Assembly (NCBI GenBank): GCA_023014485.1
Contig: JAJOZX010012098.1
Coordinates: forward strand, 1-64,000
Direction: 5' to 3'
Source of the DNA: Bathynomus jamesi
Taxonomy: Eukaryota; Arthropoda; Malacostraca; Isopoda; Cirolanidae
DNA: 64,000 nucleotides
The position numbers and the translations under genes were made by a program. The notes under the pieces were generated by a model. That model was given only the letters and a program-made list of their open reading frames with translations. It was not told the origin of the DNA and searched no databases. This document shows positions 10,029-21,214 of the stretch, piece by piece (position 1 is the first letter of the stretch; each line of letters opens with the position of its first letter).

Positions 10029-12286
10029 ATGAATAGAGCGTGTAAAAATGATCCCAATAGATTCTGCTACATATGTGGGACGGTTACCATGCCAAATAAG
10101 TCCCAAATCACTAAATTTGTGAAGACAATGTATAGAGCATACTTTGGAATTAAACTAGGGGACCAGGACAAAAATTTCGCCCCTCATATGTGCTGCAAGA
10201 CGTGCATTGAAAATTTGAGAAGATGGAGCAAAGGCAGAGCGAAATCTTTGCCTTTTGGAATTCCTATGATTTGGAGAGAAGGAAAGGATCACGTGACAGA
10301 TTGCTATTTCTGCATGACAAACCTCCAAGGTGGGCTTTAAATTTATTTTTCTTAAATATTTTGAAATCCTCGTATGAAACTTGACATAATATTCACCATA
10401 ATGTAATATTCACCATATATAGCATAATATTCACCATAATGGTAATCATACATTTACATATACATATTGTTATAGAAAATACATTTACACATACATATTG
10501 TTATACAAGTTACATTTACATATACAATGATTGTATATTTTCTTTCTTTTTCATTCATATTGTCCCCGAAGGGACAATATGAATGAAAAAGAAAGAAAAT
10601 ATACAGACTCCATCGACCTATTTCATATCTTACAGACCGCAGCCTTCCCTCACGAGCCGCCACTGTCTGAATGCTTCTATTTCATATGCAACTTTTATAT
10701 CCATGTTTCTGTGTTTCTATTTTCAGGAGTTAACAAGAAGAATAAACACATTGTTGTATACCCTGACATTCCTTCTGCTATGAGACCTGTACCCCATGGT
10801 CCTGGAATTCCAATACCCGACCCACCTCAAACCCTGGACTTCGATGATTCTGATGATGAATCAATGACCAATGCCAATGACCAGTCCCAGTCGTATATAC
10901 CTCAAAATACCGCTTCAAATGAGCCGAGGCCTCTCAACCAGGCCAAACTTAATGATCTTACCAGGGATTTAGGATTTTTCAAATTAGCTGCCGAGATCTT
11001 GGGCTCACGACTTCGAGAGGACAACTTGCTGGCTTCGGGAACAACATTCTCCTGGTATAGGAAACGAGAGGAAGAATTCCGCAAGTTTTTTGCAGTGCAC
11101 GAAAATAACTCTTCCTTAGTGTACTGCTGCAATGTTGAGGGGCTAATCGAATCCTTGGGCCTGCCATATAACGCATCAGAATGGAGGCTATTTGTAGACT
11201 CGTCTAAACGAAGTTTGAAAGCAGTACTTCTCAACATTGGGAATAGGGTTGCATCAGTCCCTGTAGCACATTCCGTACAACTTACTGAGAGCTACGATAA
11301 CATGAAAATTTTACTGGATGCTCTCGTATACGACCAACATAACTGGAGGATCTGTGGAGATTTGAAGGTAATACTAATATCATAAGTAAAATATTGCTAT
11401 TGACTATGTTGTTTTTCCAAAGGTTATTTGAGAGCGTATAAGAACACTTAACTTCCCCACAGAAGTGATACAGTCCAATGCATAGATTTTTTTATCTGAT
11501 AGAACAAATTCTCTAAATTCTTTAAATATTTTTATTTTTTTTCAGATTGTGGCATTTGTATTGGGAATGCAAGGGGGATACACGAAATACCCATGTTTCC
11601 TCTGCAAATGGGATAGCCGAGCGGATGAGAAGCACTATGCACAGCGTGAATGGGCATCCAGAGAGAATTTTTAACCTGGGTCGCATAATGTCGTTTCAGT
11701 GCCCCTTGTACCACCAACAAAAATTTTGCTCCCACCACTTCATATTAAGCTGGGCTTGATGAAAAATTTCATCAAATCAATGAATAAGGAGGGTTCAGCA
11801 TTCCGATATCTCGAGAGTAAATTTCCTCATATATCTGATGCTAAACTAAATGCTGGGGTTTTTGATGGTCCTCAAATTCGAACTTTGATCAAGGATACTC
11901 AGTTCGAAAACGCAATGACTCCAACTGAGAAGAATGCCTGGCAGGCATTCAAATCAGTTGTCACTGATTTTCTTGGCAAGCGTAGAAGTCCAGAATACGA
12001 GTCCGTTGTCGAAAACTTGATGGAAGCTTTCAAAGCTCATGGGTCGCGCATGTCCATAAAAATGCACTTTTTGTGGTCCCACTTGGACTATTTTCCTGAA
12101 AATTGCGGGGATTATAGTGAGGAACAGGGTGAACGATTTCACCAAGATATCAAAATAATGGAAGAGAGGTACCAGGGAAACTGGGATATCAATATGCTGG
12201 CGGACTATTGCTGGTGTTTGAAGCGAGACGTGCCCGAAGAAAAACACAGACGGAAAGCCAAAAAAACTTCATTCCTTCCTCAATAA
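10029..12286 (+). CDS. Uncharacterised transposon protein, putative DDE transposase (three exons, one stop)
   Basis: Three exons join in frame: 10029-10329, 10727-11367 and 11546-12286, with GT-AG introns, giving about 560 residues. The N-terminus has paired cysteines (CYICG, then CCKTC) like a zinc-binding module, followed by GDQDKNFAPH, FGIPM and DCYFC. The middle holds FVDSSKRSL (Asp about 258), ICGDLK (Asp about 312), GGYTKYPCFLCKWDSR with a CxxC, and PPLHIKLGLM. The C-terminal part holds DGPQIRTLI, SIKMHFLWSHLDYFPE, EEQGERFHQDI (Glu about 510) and ADYCWCLKRD. I infer DDE chemistry from this spacing. The only break is TAA at 11672-11674. The family is widespread in arthropod genomes as uncharacterised proteins; a homologue is at 33462-35409. 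Confidence 0.8.
10533..10604. repeat. Perfect 34-bp hairpin in intron 1
   Basis: Arms 10533-10566 and 10571-10604 are exact complements around a CGAA loop. It lies in the first intron of the transposon gene, about 120 bp before the acceptor. The stem is long and unbroken, unlike a typical microRNA precursor, so I do not call an RNA gene. Confidence 0.9.
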
Positions 12287-12755
12287 ACTTTTTTCCATAT
12301 TCATTGTATGAATAAAAGTATTTATTCACACAATGTTTTCATTTTTCACGAGTGTTCTTATAATATTACTCGTATCTACAGTGTTTAAGCTAAAAAAATC
12401 AATAAATTTGGGGATAAAATTGGACTTATAATAAATGGCCAATAGAGAAAAAACCTGACCTGATTGAGGAAAACCAATGTCATTTTCGAATTCAGCATGG
12501 TCGAATTATATAATATGAGTTGAAAAAACCTCACAGCAGACAAAAAAATTTCATATGCATACCAGTGTTATTTATATATTATATATTAAAACATTAGGTT
12601 AAATCTATTTCATTCATAAAATTGAGCTAGGCCTAGGCCTAGGCTGCTATGGTTATAATTGAAGGATTTGCAACGACTCCATCCAACTATGCACTTCCGA
12701 CTCCGACTGCACTCAAAATTGACCGACTCCACGACTCCGAAGCCCTGGTAATGGG

Positions 12756-13735
12756 TCGCGTCGAGTCTGCAGGTTTTCTTGTGTCTGGCTGTTTGTGTCT
12801 CTGCGTGTTTCTGGTTGTTCTCTGTTTAAGTGACTTATCTTTGCGTAGTGATTAACAAGAATGTTAGCTTGTTGTGGTGTGAATGCCGCTGTTAGAGTGG
12901 GTAATGCTGTTTATAGTCTTGTATAGCCTGGATGTATCTGTGGAGTGGTTTAGTGTTGTTATGAATTCCCTAATTGTTTGTTTATTTTTCTTTGAGTTTG
13001 TTTATTTCTGTGTTGAGCTATTGTATCTGCTGTTTTATGGCTTCTGTGTGTGGCGTTTGTGTGTTATGTTTGAGGTTGTTACGTTGCCTTATGAGGTGGG
13101 CTATTCCTCTAGTGTAATTTGGGTTGTATTTCCTAATGTTGCCCTTGGGTATGTATTTGTTTGCAGTATTGATGATCTGATTAAATGTCTTGAGTGTTGT
13201 ATTGATGTTTATGATGGGTGTGCTGTTTAATGTGGTGAATTGTTCCTCAGTCTATATTTTGAACGGTTCCCAATCAGCTTTCTTGTAATTTCTGTAAGTG
13301 TGCCTAAGGCTGTTGGGGCAGAGTGTAGAACGTGTTGTAATGATGATGGGCAGGTGGTCTGATGACAGTTGTTTTTCTGTTCTCCAGTGTGTATGGGTTG
13401 CTAGTGAGGGGGAACAGAACGTTATGTCTGGGGAGGAGTTTGAGTATCCTGCTTGATGTGGTATGTGTGTATGTTCTTCTGTATTGTTAAGAATGAGAGG
13501 CTGTTTAGTTGTGTGGCTATGTTGGCGCCTCTGGTGTTGCTTTGGTTGTGCAGGTACCAACTAGTGTCTTTATCGTTGAAGTCTCCTCCTAAGATGACAT
13601 TAGCGAGAGTTGCCAGATTGGGTAACTGTGGATTGTAATTGGCTGGCACCTGAGGTGAACTATCTGGTGGGATGTAAATGTTGATTAGTGTGGTGTTGTG
13701 TTGTGTTTTGCGCGTGTAGTAGTAGTAGTTCATAA
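12756..13735 (-). pseudogene. APE-type LINE, endonuclease fragment
   Basis: On the minus strand, INIYIPPDSSPQ, then VILGGDFNDKDTSWY, then SDHLPIIITT, are the conserved blocks of an apurinic-like endonuclease (EEP fold), including the GDFN and SDHLP motifs. A linker rich in Thr and Asn follows and leads into the RT half at 8586-9259. One frameshift separates the GDFN and SDHLP blocks. Together with the RT half it is one LINE split by the CAGGG element. Confidence 0.82.
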
Positions 13736-13739
13736 TTGC

Positions 13740-15105
13740 TTGGAGAAATAATCTAACCCATAAAAAACTGATCAGTTGGAACTCAAGGGAATTCGGAGCG
13801 AGTGGGGGATCGGGGTGGGGCGGAGTTCAACGAATTATAACTCGTTCCTGAATTTTGAAAATATCAGGGTGTTTTTTTTTTTCTGTTTTAAAGAGCCGAT
13901 TTATTCTGAACGTTATACGAGAAAATTTCCTTATGCATCTCTGAGGAGATTCCACTATTCTTAGATTTTATGTTATAGGCCAGTTTCAGATGATGCAAAT
14001 TCCCTTATGAATAATGATTGTTTCCCTGCTTATAAACTATTGCTAACAAGTATAATTCTATATTTAATCTATTTTAAACTACTTATATTTGACTAAAAAT
14101 TACATTCTAAAATGTCGTCATCTAGACTAAAATTAGGGCGCGTAGGCCTCAGTCCCACCTTACCCTTAACATCTAACCTACATTCACTTGGTCGATGAAA
14201 CATTCTCTCGACCCTAAGACACTAACGACCTAACCTAGCGTAACTTACGCTAACCTAATACTATTAATTACTAATATTAAAATAATACCGTAGTTACTCG
14301 TCAATTACACGTCACATTGATCAAATGACAAGTTCTTTCAACGACTTCAGAGACAAGACTAAAGCAACTTGCAAGTTTATCGTATAAAACGTCAGTTTCC
14401 GGGATAAAAAAAATTAAAGAGAGATTAAATAGTTTCAAAAATAATTCCATTCTCTTCACAAATGCAAAGCGAAATATTAATGACAAATCTCCAGGCTTTT
14501 ATAATTAAAGTTTGTTAATTAGAAATTAATCTATCCAATTCAGAAACTTGAAAAAAATTAAAATTAGATGGCTGAAGTTTTGAAATGAAGCATAAAATTT
14601 CTCGTAGAGGTTAACTTATAGGTGAATGGTGAGATTTTGTGAGCTTAAATTAATGAGGTTGAACGATTACAACCTAAAATTAAGTTTAAAAGGGGTCCCA
14701 AATGACGGGCAATCTCGTATTGGATAATTTACAAGACAATGAAACATGTTGTAATAATATCGTATACACTTAAGGATTCGGTTCTTTGTAATATTACAAT
14801 GGTTATGCATTATCCGGGAAATCACAAACAACAGTGGTTTTATGCTAAAATATTCGAAATTTGTTACAAAAATCGTGATTGGCCCAAATTGGCTAAATGG
14901 AAACTAACTAACTAACCAATCACAAACGACCAAGTAACTAGTGTAGTGTAATCTGGTCTCTGTGAAACTTAATATCAGTAAGACTTTACAACCCAGACAA
15001 CACTACGAAGCCTGTAAACCATGCCCACATTTTCAGATCAGCGGACGCCATAGAAGCGTCAACATAACGTCACTATGACGTTTGTTCACCTGAAAATGTT
15101 TATCT
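13740..15105. other. No recognisable gene
   Basis: AT-rich sequence without a frame, RNA or repeat that I recognise. Short CTAACC runs around 14160-14260 recall telomere-like motifs but form no array. Confidence 0.6.
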
Positions 15106-15106
15106 G

Positions 15107-15107
<1 letters not shown>

Positions 15108-15156
<49 letters not shown>
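15108..15156. repeat. (TA)n microsatellite
   Basis: Pure TA tract directly left of the inverted repeat at 15157. Confidence 0.95.
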
Positions 15157-15159
<3 letters not shown>

Positions 15160-15350
15160 ACGCATCATAGGAAAATACATTTATTTGGTTTATTTATTTG
15201 TTCGAAATGATTCCCACCAATCTCAAAACATGTTTGTAGACGAAAAAGCAGGTTTCTTTGAATGTTCCTCAACATATTTGGCCTGATGGAGACAAATAAA
15301 TAGACATTGCTTATGTTCCTATGATGCGTGACTTTATGGACACCCTATAT
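15157..15350. mobile_element. Mariner-type MITE lacking its left terminus
   Basis: GTCACGCATCATAGGAA at 15157 is inverted at 15316-15332. The right side continues to TTTATGGACACCCTATA, matching the end of the element at 3114-4447, while the left side runs straight into (TA)n. It looks like a related non-autonomous copy that lost its outer left end. Confidence 0.65.
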
Positions 15351-15369
15351 ATATATATATATATATATA

Positions 15370-16922
15370 TAGGGTGTTTCAGGAGGAAAGGTCAATACTT
15401 CGGGAGGTGATAGTATCGGTCATTGTGAGAAAAAAAGTTCATATGAACATGTGTCTAATCCTGAATGGTTACGGAGATAGAGCTGTTTGAATCTGATGCG
15501 CGCACAGCTCTTCCTCCCCCTTCCCTCCCCTATAACCTTGAACCATGTAAGCTGTAATGTAAGCATGTAACATAAGCCAATCGACAGCTGACTGTTGTGA
15601 GTGACATTGTTTGGTGTTTGAAGCAGTGTTCAGAAGGCCACACACCTTCACACATGCCGAATATGCAGATATGGTGTATGTCTACGGTTTTTGCGATGGA
15701 AGTGCAACAGCTGCTGTTGCAGAATACCGTCGACGGTTTCCGAACCGCAGAATTCCGGATCGAAGTGTGTTTACCAGGGTTTTCAACACTGCGTGAGATT
15801 GGTACACTTCCCAGCGCTCATGTTTCATCTGAACGTGAAGGTCAACAAGATGTGGATGAAGTGGAAAACATTCTTCAATTTGTAGAGCGTAGTCCTACTA
15901 CTAGCTCACGAAGAATTTCTACACGTCTCGGTGTACCGCACACGAGAGTATGGCGAACATTACGTAAGGAAGGCTTGCATCCATATCATGTACACCTTCA
16001 ACCAGGAGACGCTGCCATGCGACTGGAATTTTGTCATTGGGTAAATGCTAATCGCCGATTGCTTCGATTAATACTGTTCACCGATGAAGCTACTTTCAGC
16101 CGTGACGGTATCAACAACACTCGTAACTCTCATCGGTGGTCAGACGAAAATCCAAATGCCACTGTGGAAACAAATTTTCAACATCGCTTCTCTGCCAATG
16201 TGTGGTGCGGTATCATCGATGATCAGCTGATTGGCCGTTATTTTAGAGAATCGTCTTACAGGACAAAGTTACCTAGAATTTCTGCAAAATGAATTGCCAG
16301 AACTATTGGAGGATGTTCCTTTGGCTACACGCGCTGGTACTTTCAGCATGACGGAGCTCCTCCACATTCTACCCGTCTGGTGATGCAATACCTAAATCAA
16401 ACTTTCCCTGGTCGATGGATCGGCCGCGGTGGTCCCATTCAATGAATTGGCCACCAAGGTCTCCAGACCTCTCTCCGTTAGATTATTGTTTGTGGGGGTG
16501 AATGAAAAGTCAAGTTTACAAAAGAAAGGTGGATACAAGAGACGAATTGCTTGCGCGCATTTTGGATGCTGCTGCCCGCATAAAGGAACGTCAAGATCAA
16601 CTCAGACGAACAACACGCGATCTTCGCACACGAGTTGCAAAGTGCATTGAGGTTGACTGTGGGATTTTCGAAAACTAACAAATTTGTCATTTCTGTATCT
16701 GATACCATTCAAAATGCCAATGTTTAAACATTAAATGTTAGAAACAGTAATTGGTTTCTCTTTCTTGATTACCATCAACAATGCTTTTGTACTGTATTTG
16801 TAGATTCAAACAGTTCTATCTCCGTAACCATTCAGAATTAGACATGTTCATATGAACTTTTTTTCTCAATGACTGATACTATCACCTCCCGAAGTATTGA
16901 CCTTTCATCCCGAAACACCCTG
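15370..16922 (+). mobile_element. Tc1/mariner element with TIRs over 100 bp
   Basis: Left end AGGGTGTTTCAGGAGGAAAG and right end ...GAAACACCCT are inverted. The similarity continues for about 120 bp, through TCATATGAACATGT and ATCTCCGTAACCATTCAG. The interior is a degraded transposase gene. The left flank is (TA)n and the right flank (GT)n, so a TA duplication cannot be confirmed. Confidence 0.88.
15611..16680 (+). pseudogene. Tc1/mariner-like transposase, several frameshifts
   Basis: The first segment has [16 protein letters not shown] and [13 protein letters not shown]. After a frameshift near 15790 the sequence continues with [29 protein letters not shown] with the first catalytic Asp, WSDENP and [15 protein letters not shown] further shift gives [15 protein letters not shown], then QHDGAPPHSTRLV with the second Asp and RWIGRGGP. 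The third acidic site is not clearly retained. This arrangement matches a common arthropod Tc1/mariner lineage with transposases of about 350 residues. Confidence 0.85.
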
Positions 16923-16945
16923 TGTGTGTGTGTGTGTGTGTGTAT

Positions 16946-18240
16946 ACTACGTTCCAAATTATTAAGCAGATTGCGTTTTCTCCAATGTTTTTGAAAAGTT
17001 TTTAACCGATTTCAATGAAATTTATAGCAAATAATTACTATATATAGCAGCACTGATGGTATTCATTTCGATAAAATATTTTGATAATTAATAAATATCT
17101 CTTTTTATTGAAAAATATGATGTTCCGAATTATTAAGTAAGTATTCTATTCAGGGCTGTGGAGTCGGTGATGATAAAATTTGCCGACTCCAAAAATCTGA
17201 CTTGATAATTACGACTCCGATGGAATGTTAAGGCCAAAATGATTACGATTAGCTTTATTAGGCCAATGGAGATTCATAAACAAGGCATTTCGTCACCACC
17301 ACATGACATCATCGGGTTACTTAGTTGCTGTAACTATGCCTTAATGGCTTTTTTTCTCTTTATTCAAAAAATTACAATAAATCCCAAAATACAAACTGAT
17401 TGAAGCTTAAAAAAGATTATCATTGGTTTAGCAAATTAATAAGATGTTTTTTGTATTATAAAACATCCGTAACAAAATGTACTAACCTAAACTGAATTTT
17501 TAAATTTCCTTATTTCTTAATTGTGTTAATTAATAATTATAATCCTTATTAATTATAAGCAACTATATTTAATATTATTATATTATATTATATATTAAAA
17601 CATTAGGTTAAATATATTTTATTCATAAAATTGAGCTAGGCCTAGGCCTAGGCTGCTATGGTATAGTTGAAGGATTTGCACCGACTCCGACTCCACTCAA
17701 AATTGACCGACTCCACATCCCTGATTCTATTTACAGATCTAAATGGTGAAAATGGGTAAGAAGAAGGATTTAACACCAACTGAGAAAAGAAAAATAGTCA
17801 AGTTTACTCGCTGAAAATATAAATCTGTTGAAATTGCGAAGCAGTTGGCAGAGTTTATAGAACTGTAAACAAGTTTGTAGCGGGAGGTACCAAACTGAGC
17901 AGCGAAGTGATAAAGGAGCTATAAGAAAAGTGACAAGGCGGCAGATATGTAATCAAGCGCAAATTGCAAAGCATCCATTTTCCAAGTAGAGGTTTTTGAG
18001 CAGGCTGGCATACATAATGTACCAAGAACATCTCGATGTGGAATCCTCCAAACAATTGGCAAGACGTGTAAACCTACGATTCAGTCACCATTAACACCCA
18101 GGTACAAGAAGCAGCGTGTTTAATGGGCGCGTCAGTACGTAAAAACAGATTTTAATACTGTATTGTTAACCGATGAATGAAGAGCAACCCTTCAGGGATC
18201 TGATGGTTGGTCGGGAAAATCTTTTGAAAACATTGCAGAA
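16946..18240 (+). mobile_element. Second mariner lineage, degraded and interrupted
   Basis: The left end TACGTTCCAAATTATTAAGC is a typical mariner terminus. Coding resumes after the CAGGG element (17151-17723) with MGKKKDLTPTEKRKIVKFTR and KSVEIAKQLA at 17755 onward, and a trace near 18165 resembling LTDE followed by TLQGSDGW. Many stops are present. No matching right end found. Confidence 0.7.
17151..17723. mobile_element. CAGGG-ended, hAT-like non-autonomous element, copy 2
   Basis: Ends CAGGGCTGTGGAGTCGG and ...CCGACTCCACATCCCTG, flanked by perfect 8-bp duplications ATTCTATT (17143-17150 and 17724-17731). No ORF. It shares its interior (GATTAGCTTTATTAGGCCAA, GCTAGGCCTAGGC) with copies at 9260 and 27717. 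It is inserted in the mariner remnant. Confidence 0.95.
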
Positions 18241-18249
18241 AATGTAATC

Positions 18250-18910
18250 TCCTTAATAATTTGGAACGCAGTGTATTTAAGTTAAGTTCGCGACTATTTG
18301 GTGGTATCTTTTGCATCACTTTCCTCCTACACTGAAAAGAGCTTGTACTTTGTTGTAGATGTATTTTGGGGTTCAATTTAGTTTAAGTTAGGTTAGGCTA
18401 GGCTAGGTTATCCCAACCTAGAATAAAACAAAAACCTGTGTAAAACCCTCAGTACTAATAATTTGATTTCTAGTTTTTAAATTAAAATCCTAACGCGAGT
18501 GAAACTCGAAAAAATAATCATTATATACAGTAAAAAAGTGCATTCTCTAAACTTTTTAATGGAATCCTTCCCTACCTTAAGGCAAATGTAAGTAATCAAA
18601 AATTTTTAAAAATAAATGACATCACATGTAAGAGCTAATGTAACTTCAGTGACCACCGACTAAAATGTAGCGGGATGGGGAATTTGGCGATTTAGGTAAC
18701 GTAAAGCCCAAAGATATAAGATTTTAGTAACATTTTAGAACCCAGACACAGCTAGGAGACAGACCCCATAATTTATAACCTAACTTATATGACAATTTTA
18801 TCAGTTGTTCTTATCTTCTACAAATTGGGTGTACACACGAGTTACCTCTTCTAGAAATGCTTCAAGCGTATATAACTATATACCTAGGACAACCTAGCAT
18901 AGTGTAGGCC
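18250..18910. other. No recognisable gene
   Basis: AT-rich, with short (AGGTT/AGGCT)n runs around 18385-18410. Nothing recognised. Confidence 0.6.
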
Positions 18911-18914
18911 TAGA

Positions 18915-19445
18915 TACCGAAGTAGGGTATACATATACCAAGTACTTCAGCGTCGGAAATTATTTAACAAAAAATACGTAAGCCTCAATACAACTTTATT
19001 CAAAGTATTAAAACGATATTACAACTGATAAATGCGGCATGTTGACGACGTAGATTCTTCTTTGCCCGGTTAGGTTAACTGTACGCCCTTGACGTTAAGT
19101 TAGGTTAAGTCGTGATATTTTCATTAGTTTAAACGAAAATATCACGACTTAACCTAACCAGTCGTCAAGGGCGTACAGTTGACCTAACCGGGCAAAGAAG
19201 AATCTACGTCGTCAACATGGTACACCACGTGCCTTATTTCCCAGCTATATTCACGAATTCTTATGGAGAATATAAAACTAACTTATTTGAGCATTTGATT
19301 ATATCCATTAATGACATTTATCAGTTGTAATATCGCTTTAATACTTTTAATAAAGTAATATTGAGGCTCACGTATTTTTTGTTGATATTAAATGTATAAT
19401 TAATTTCCGACGCTGAAGTATATGTATACGGTATACCCCAAGTAG
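18915..19445. repeat. Fold-back repeat with shared palindromic core (core 19068-19190)
   Basis: The outer arms start at GGTATACATAT and CTTCAGCGTCGG on the left and are inverted at 19405-19445. They diverge by roughly a tenth and the left arm lacks about 115 bp. Both lead through TTGACGACGTAGATTC and CCCGGTTAGG into GGTTAGGTTAAGTCGTGA, with TATTTTCATTAGTTTAAACG at the centre. Confidence 0.85.
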
Positions 19446-19465
19446 TTAAAAGCCTACCTAGGCCG

Positions 19466-20013
19466 GATCTTTCATGTACCGTGTCCGATTTTGTTGAAAA
19501 TAGTACATTTAATAAAGATTTTTACGCTAATTTTAAAAAATGTTAGTCTTTTTTTGGAGAAATGAGCGGTTCAAAAGTTACGTTAGGTCAACTGAATGCC
19601 TGGTTAGATCAACTGAATGCCTGGTTAGGTCAACTGAATGCCCTTGACGATTGGTTAGGTTAAGTTGTGATATTTTCGTTAAAACTAACGAAAATATCAC
19701 GACTTAACCTAACCAATCATCAAGGGCGTACAGTTGACCTAACCGGACAGAAAAATAACGGACAGAAAAATAACGGTCGAAATCTATTCACAGAAATACT
19801 TAGACATAAGCCAATATTACTAACGAATATAATAACTCTTGTATTAGTTTTCAGTTGTATTGTTATAGTTTTTGACCTAATACAAAATTACAATAAACAA
19901 CTTTTGAACTGCTCATTTTTCCCAAAGAAAACTTACATTTTTTAAATTAGCCTAAAACTACATTAAATATCTTATTTTCAACAAAATCGGGAACAGTACA
20001 TGAAACGGAAAAG
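19466..20013. repeat. Fold-back repeat with shared core, different arms (core 19645-19745)
   Basis: Outer arms of about 130 bp (TTTCATGTACCGT...GATTTTGTTGAAAATA, inverted at 19975-20013) are unrelated to those of the preceding repeat. The interior has GGTTAGGTCAACTGAATGCC units in tandem on the left and the same core palindrome. The region between the right arm and core is not matched on the left. Confidence 0.82.
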
Positions 20014-20129
20014 ATCCCCTAGGCCTACAAGCTAGCTTCTATGTGCTGTACGTAATGTTTCTCATTACTAGGACCTATTTTTAATTTTGTCTAGTTTTTA
20101 GGAAACTATTAAGACTATTTAAAAATTGG

Positions 20130-20274
20130 GAGCAAGTGTAGTTCACGCCCCGCTGACGCAAAAGGGGGGACAAACTACACTAGGATCTTTAGGAGACATT
20201 TTTTAAATGAATCCATCAAAGAAAAAGTCGAACCTAACGAAAATATTACGACTTAACCTACCCAATCGTCAATT

Positions 20275-20340
<66 letters not shown>
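20130..20340. repeat. Half-core repeat next to (TA)n
   Basis: GAGCAAGTGTAGTTCACG and ACAAACTACACTAGG lead into AACGAAAATATTACGACTTA and CCCAATCGTCAA, which is one half of the core palindrome, ending in (TA)n. Related arrangements are at 28680-28890 and 43383-43592. Confidence 0.75.
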
Positions 20341-20341
<1 letters not shown>

Positions 20342-20344
<3 letters not shown>

Positions 20345-20776
20345 GTGACAATAAAAATCGAAAGTTGGAGTTTTTTATTGGCCATTTGTTCAATGCTGCT
20401 ACTACATGAGAAAACAATGTACTGTAAATATTAGGTCATTCAGATAATATTTAAGGGTGTCTCAAGTGAGGTAAATAATTCTCCTTATAACACAAATTAA
20501 TTGTTCATTACCTAGTAAAAATAAATTAATATTTTTTTTAATTAATGTAAATAAACGTTAGTTTTAGTTCATAAAGTTTAAGTGCAGGCGTACTCCAATC
20601 GTAATAAGTAATTAAAAAAAATATTAATGAATAAGGAGAATTATTTACCTCACTTGAGACACCCTTAAATATTATCTGAATGACCTAATATTTACAGTAC
20701 ATTGTTTTCTCATGTAGTAGCAGCATTGAACAAATGGCCAATAAAAACTCCAACTTTCGATTTTTATTGTCACCCT
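20342..20776. mobile_element. AGGGTG-ended MITE with long TIRs
   Basis: AGGGTGACAATAAAAATCG and its complement bound arms of about 140 bp with nearly perfect pairing (TTATCTGAATGACCTAATA region), around a spacer of about 150 bp without an ORF. AGGGTG ends are shared with the large elements at 37843 and 43592, so it may use a related transposase. Confidence 0.85.
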
Positions 20777-20783
20777 AATTTAT

Positions 20784-20784
<1 letters not shown>

Positions 20785-20831
<47 letters not shown>
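20785..20831. repeat. (TA)n microsatellite
   Basis: Pure TA tract after the MITE. The next 90 bp are unrecognised. Confidence 0.95.
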
Positions 20832-20835
<4 letters not shown>

Positions 20836-20924
20836 GTATTACATTTGCGGCTCCATCTGTAAAAGTAGAAAAAAAATCAAGAATTATCACCAAATAATAC
20901 AGAAATTAATTGAATGCCCACTGC

Positions 20925-21210
20925 AAAGCTGGGCACTTCCGCAAACCGCAAATCCCGCAATTGCGGAAGTATGTTTTTCGTTTGCGGACTTGCGTTTGCG
21001 GCAAAGTCATCGCAAATTAGTGAATTTGCGTTTGCGGATTTGCGTAAGTGATTTTGAGTTTGCGGATTTGCAATCGCAAATCCGCAAACTCAAAATCACT
21101 TCCGCAAACGCAAATTAACTAATTTGCGATGACTTTGCCGCAAACGCAAGTCCGCAAACGAAAAACATACTTCCGCAATTGCGGAATTTGCGGAAGTGCC
21201 CAGCTCTGAA
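20925..21210. mobile_element. Palindromic MITE rich in TTGCGGA motifs
   Basis: Arms starting AAGCTGGGCACTTCCGCAAA are inverted at the right (CCGCAAATTC...TGCCCAGCTCTG), meeting at GCGGATTTGCAATCGCAAATCC near 21070. Flanks AATGCCCA and ATTGCCCA may be an imperfect 8-bp duplication. It is inserted in the GGTTAGGTCAATTGAATGCC repeat that continues at 21215. Confidence 0.75.
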
Positions 21211-21214
21211 TTGC

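Larger units (their letters stand above)
9780..12567 (+). mobile_element. CACTG-ended autonomous DNA transposon, copy 1
   Basis: Perfect 13-bp TIRs CACTGGTATGCAT (9780-9792) and ATGCATACCAGTG (12555-12567) are flanked by TTA on both sides (9777-9779 and 12568-12570). The related CAGGG copy at 27717-28396 has the pre-insertion sequence with a single TTA near 28195-28205, which fixes the boundaries. One three-exon gene fills the interior. CAC-ended TIRs with 3-bp duplications recall the CACTA-Mirage-Chapaev group, but that link is inference. Confidence 0.9.
9260..12747. mobile_element. CAGGG-ended, hAT-like non-autonomous element, copy 1
   Basis: Termini are CAGGGCTGTGGAGTCG and a degenerate inverted match ending AGCCCTG. 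The 8-bp flanks GTAATGGT (9252-9259) and GTAATGGG (12748-12755) differ at one base. Repeated CCGACTCC motifs mark the subterminal parts. Length is 3488 bp only because a 2788-bp CACTG transposon (9780-12567) sits inside; without it the copy is about 700 bp, like those at 17151 and 27717. Ends and 8-bp duplication suggest hAT. Confidence 0.88.

Noticed and set aside
9260..12747. CAGGG-ended element as the autonomous carrier of the 560-residue protein
   Set aside because: A second set of termini with TTA duplications lies inside, and other CAGGG copies lack the gene; the gene belongs to the nested CACTG element.
12883..13230. 115-codon hydrophobic ORF on the plus strand as a membrane protein
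   Set aside because: It is the antisense of the LINE endonuclease-RT linker; the hydrophobic look comes from GTT-rich complement of Asn/Thr codons.
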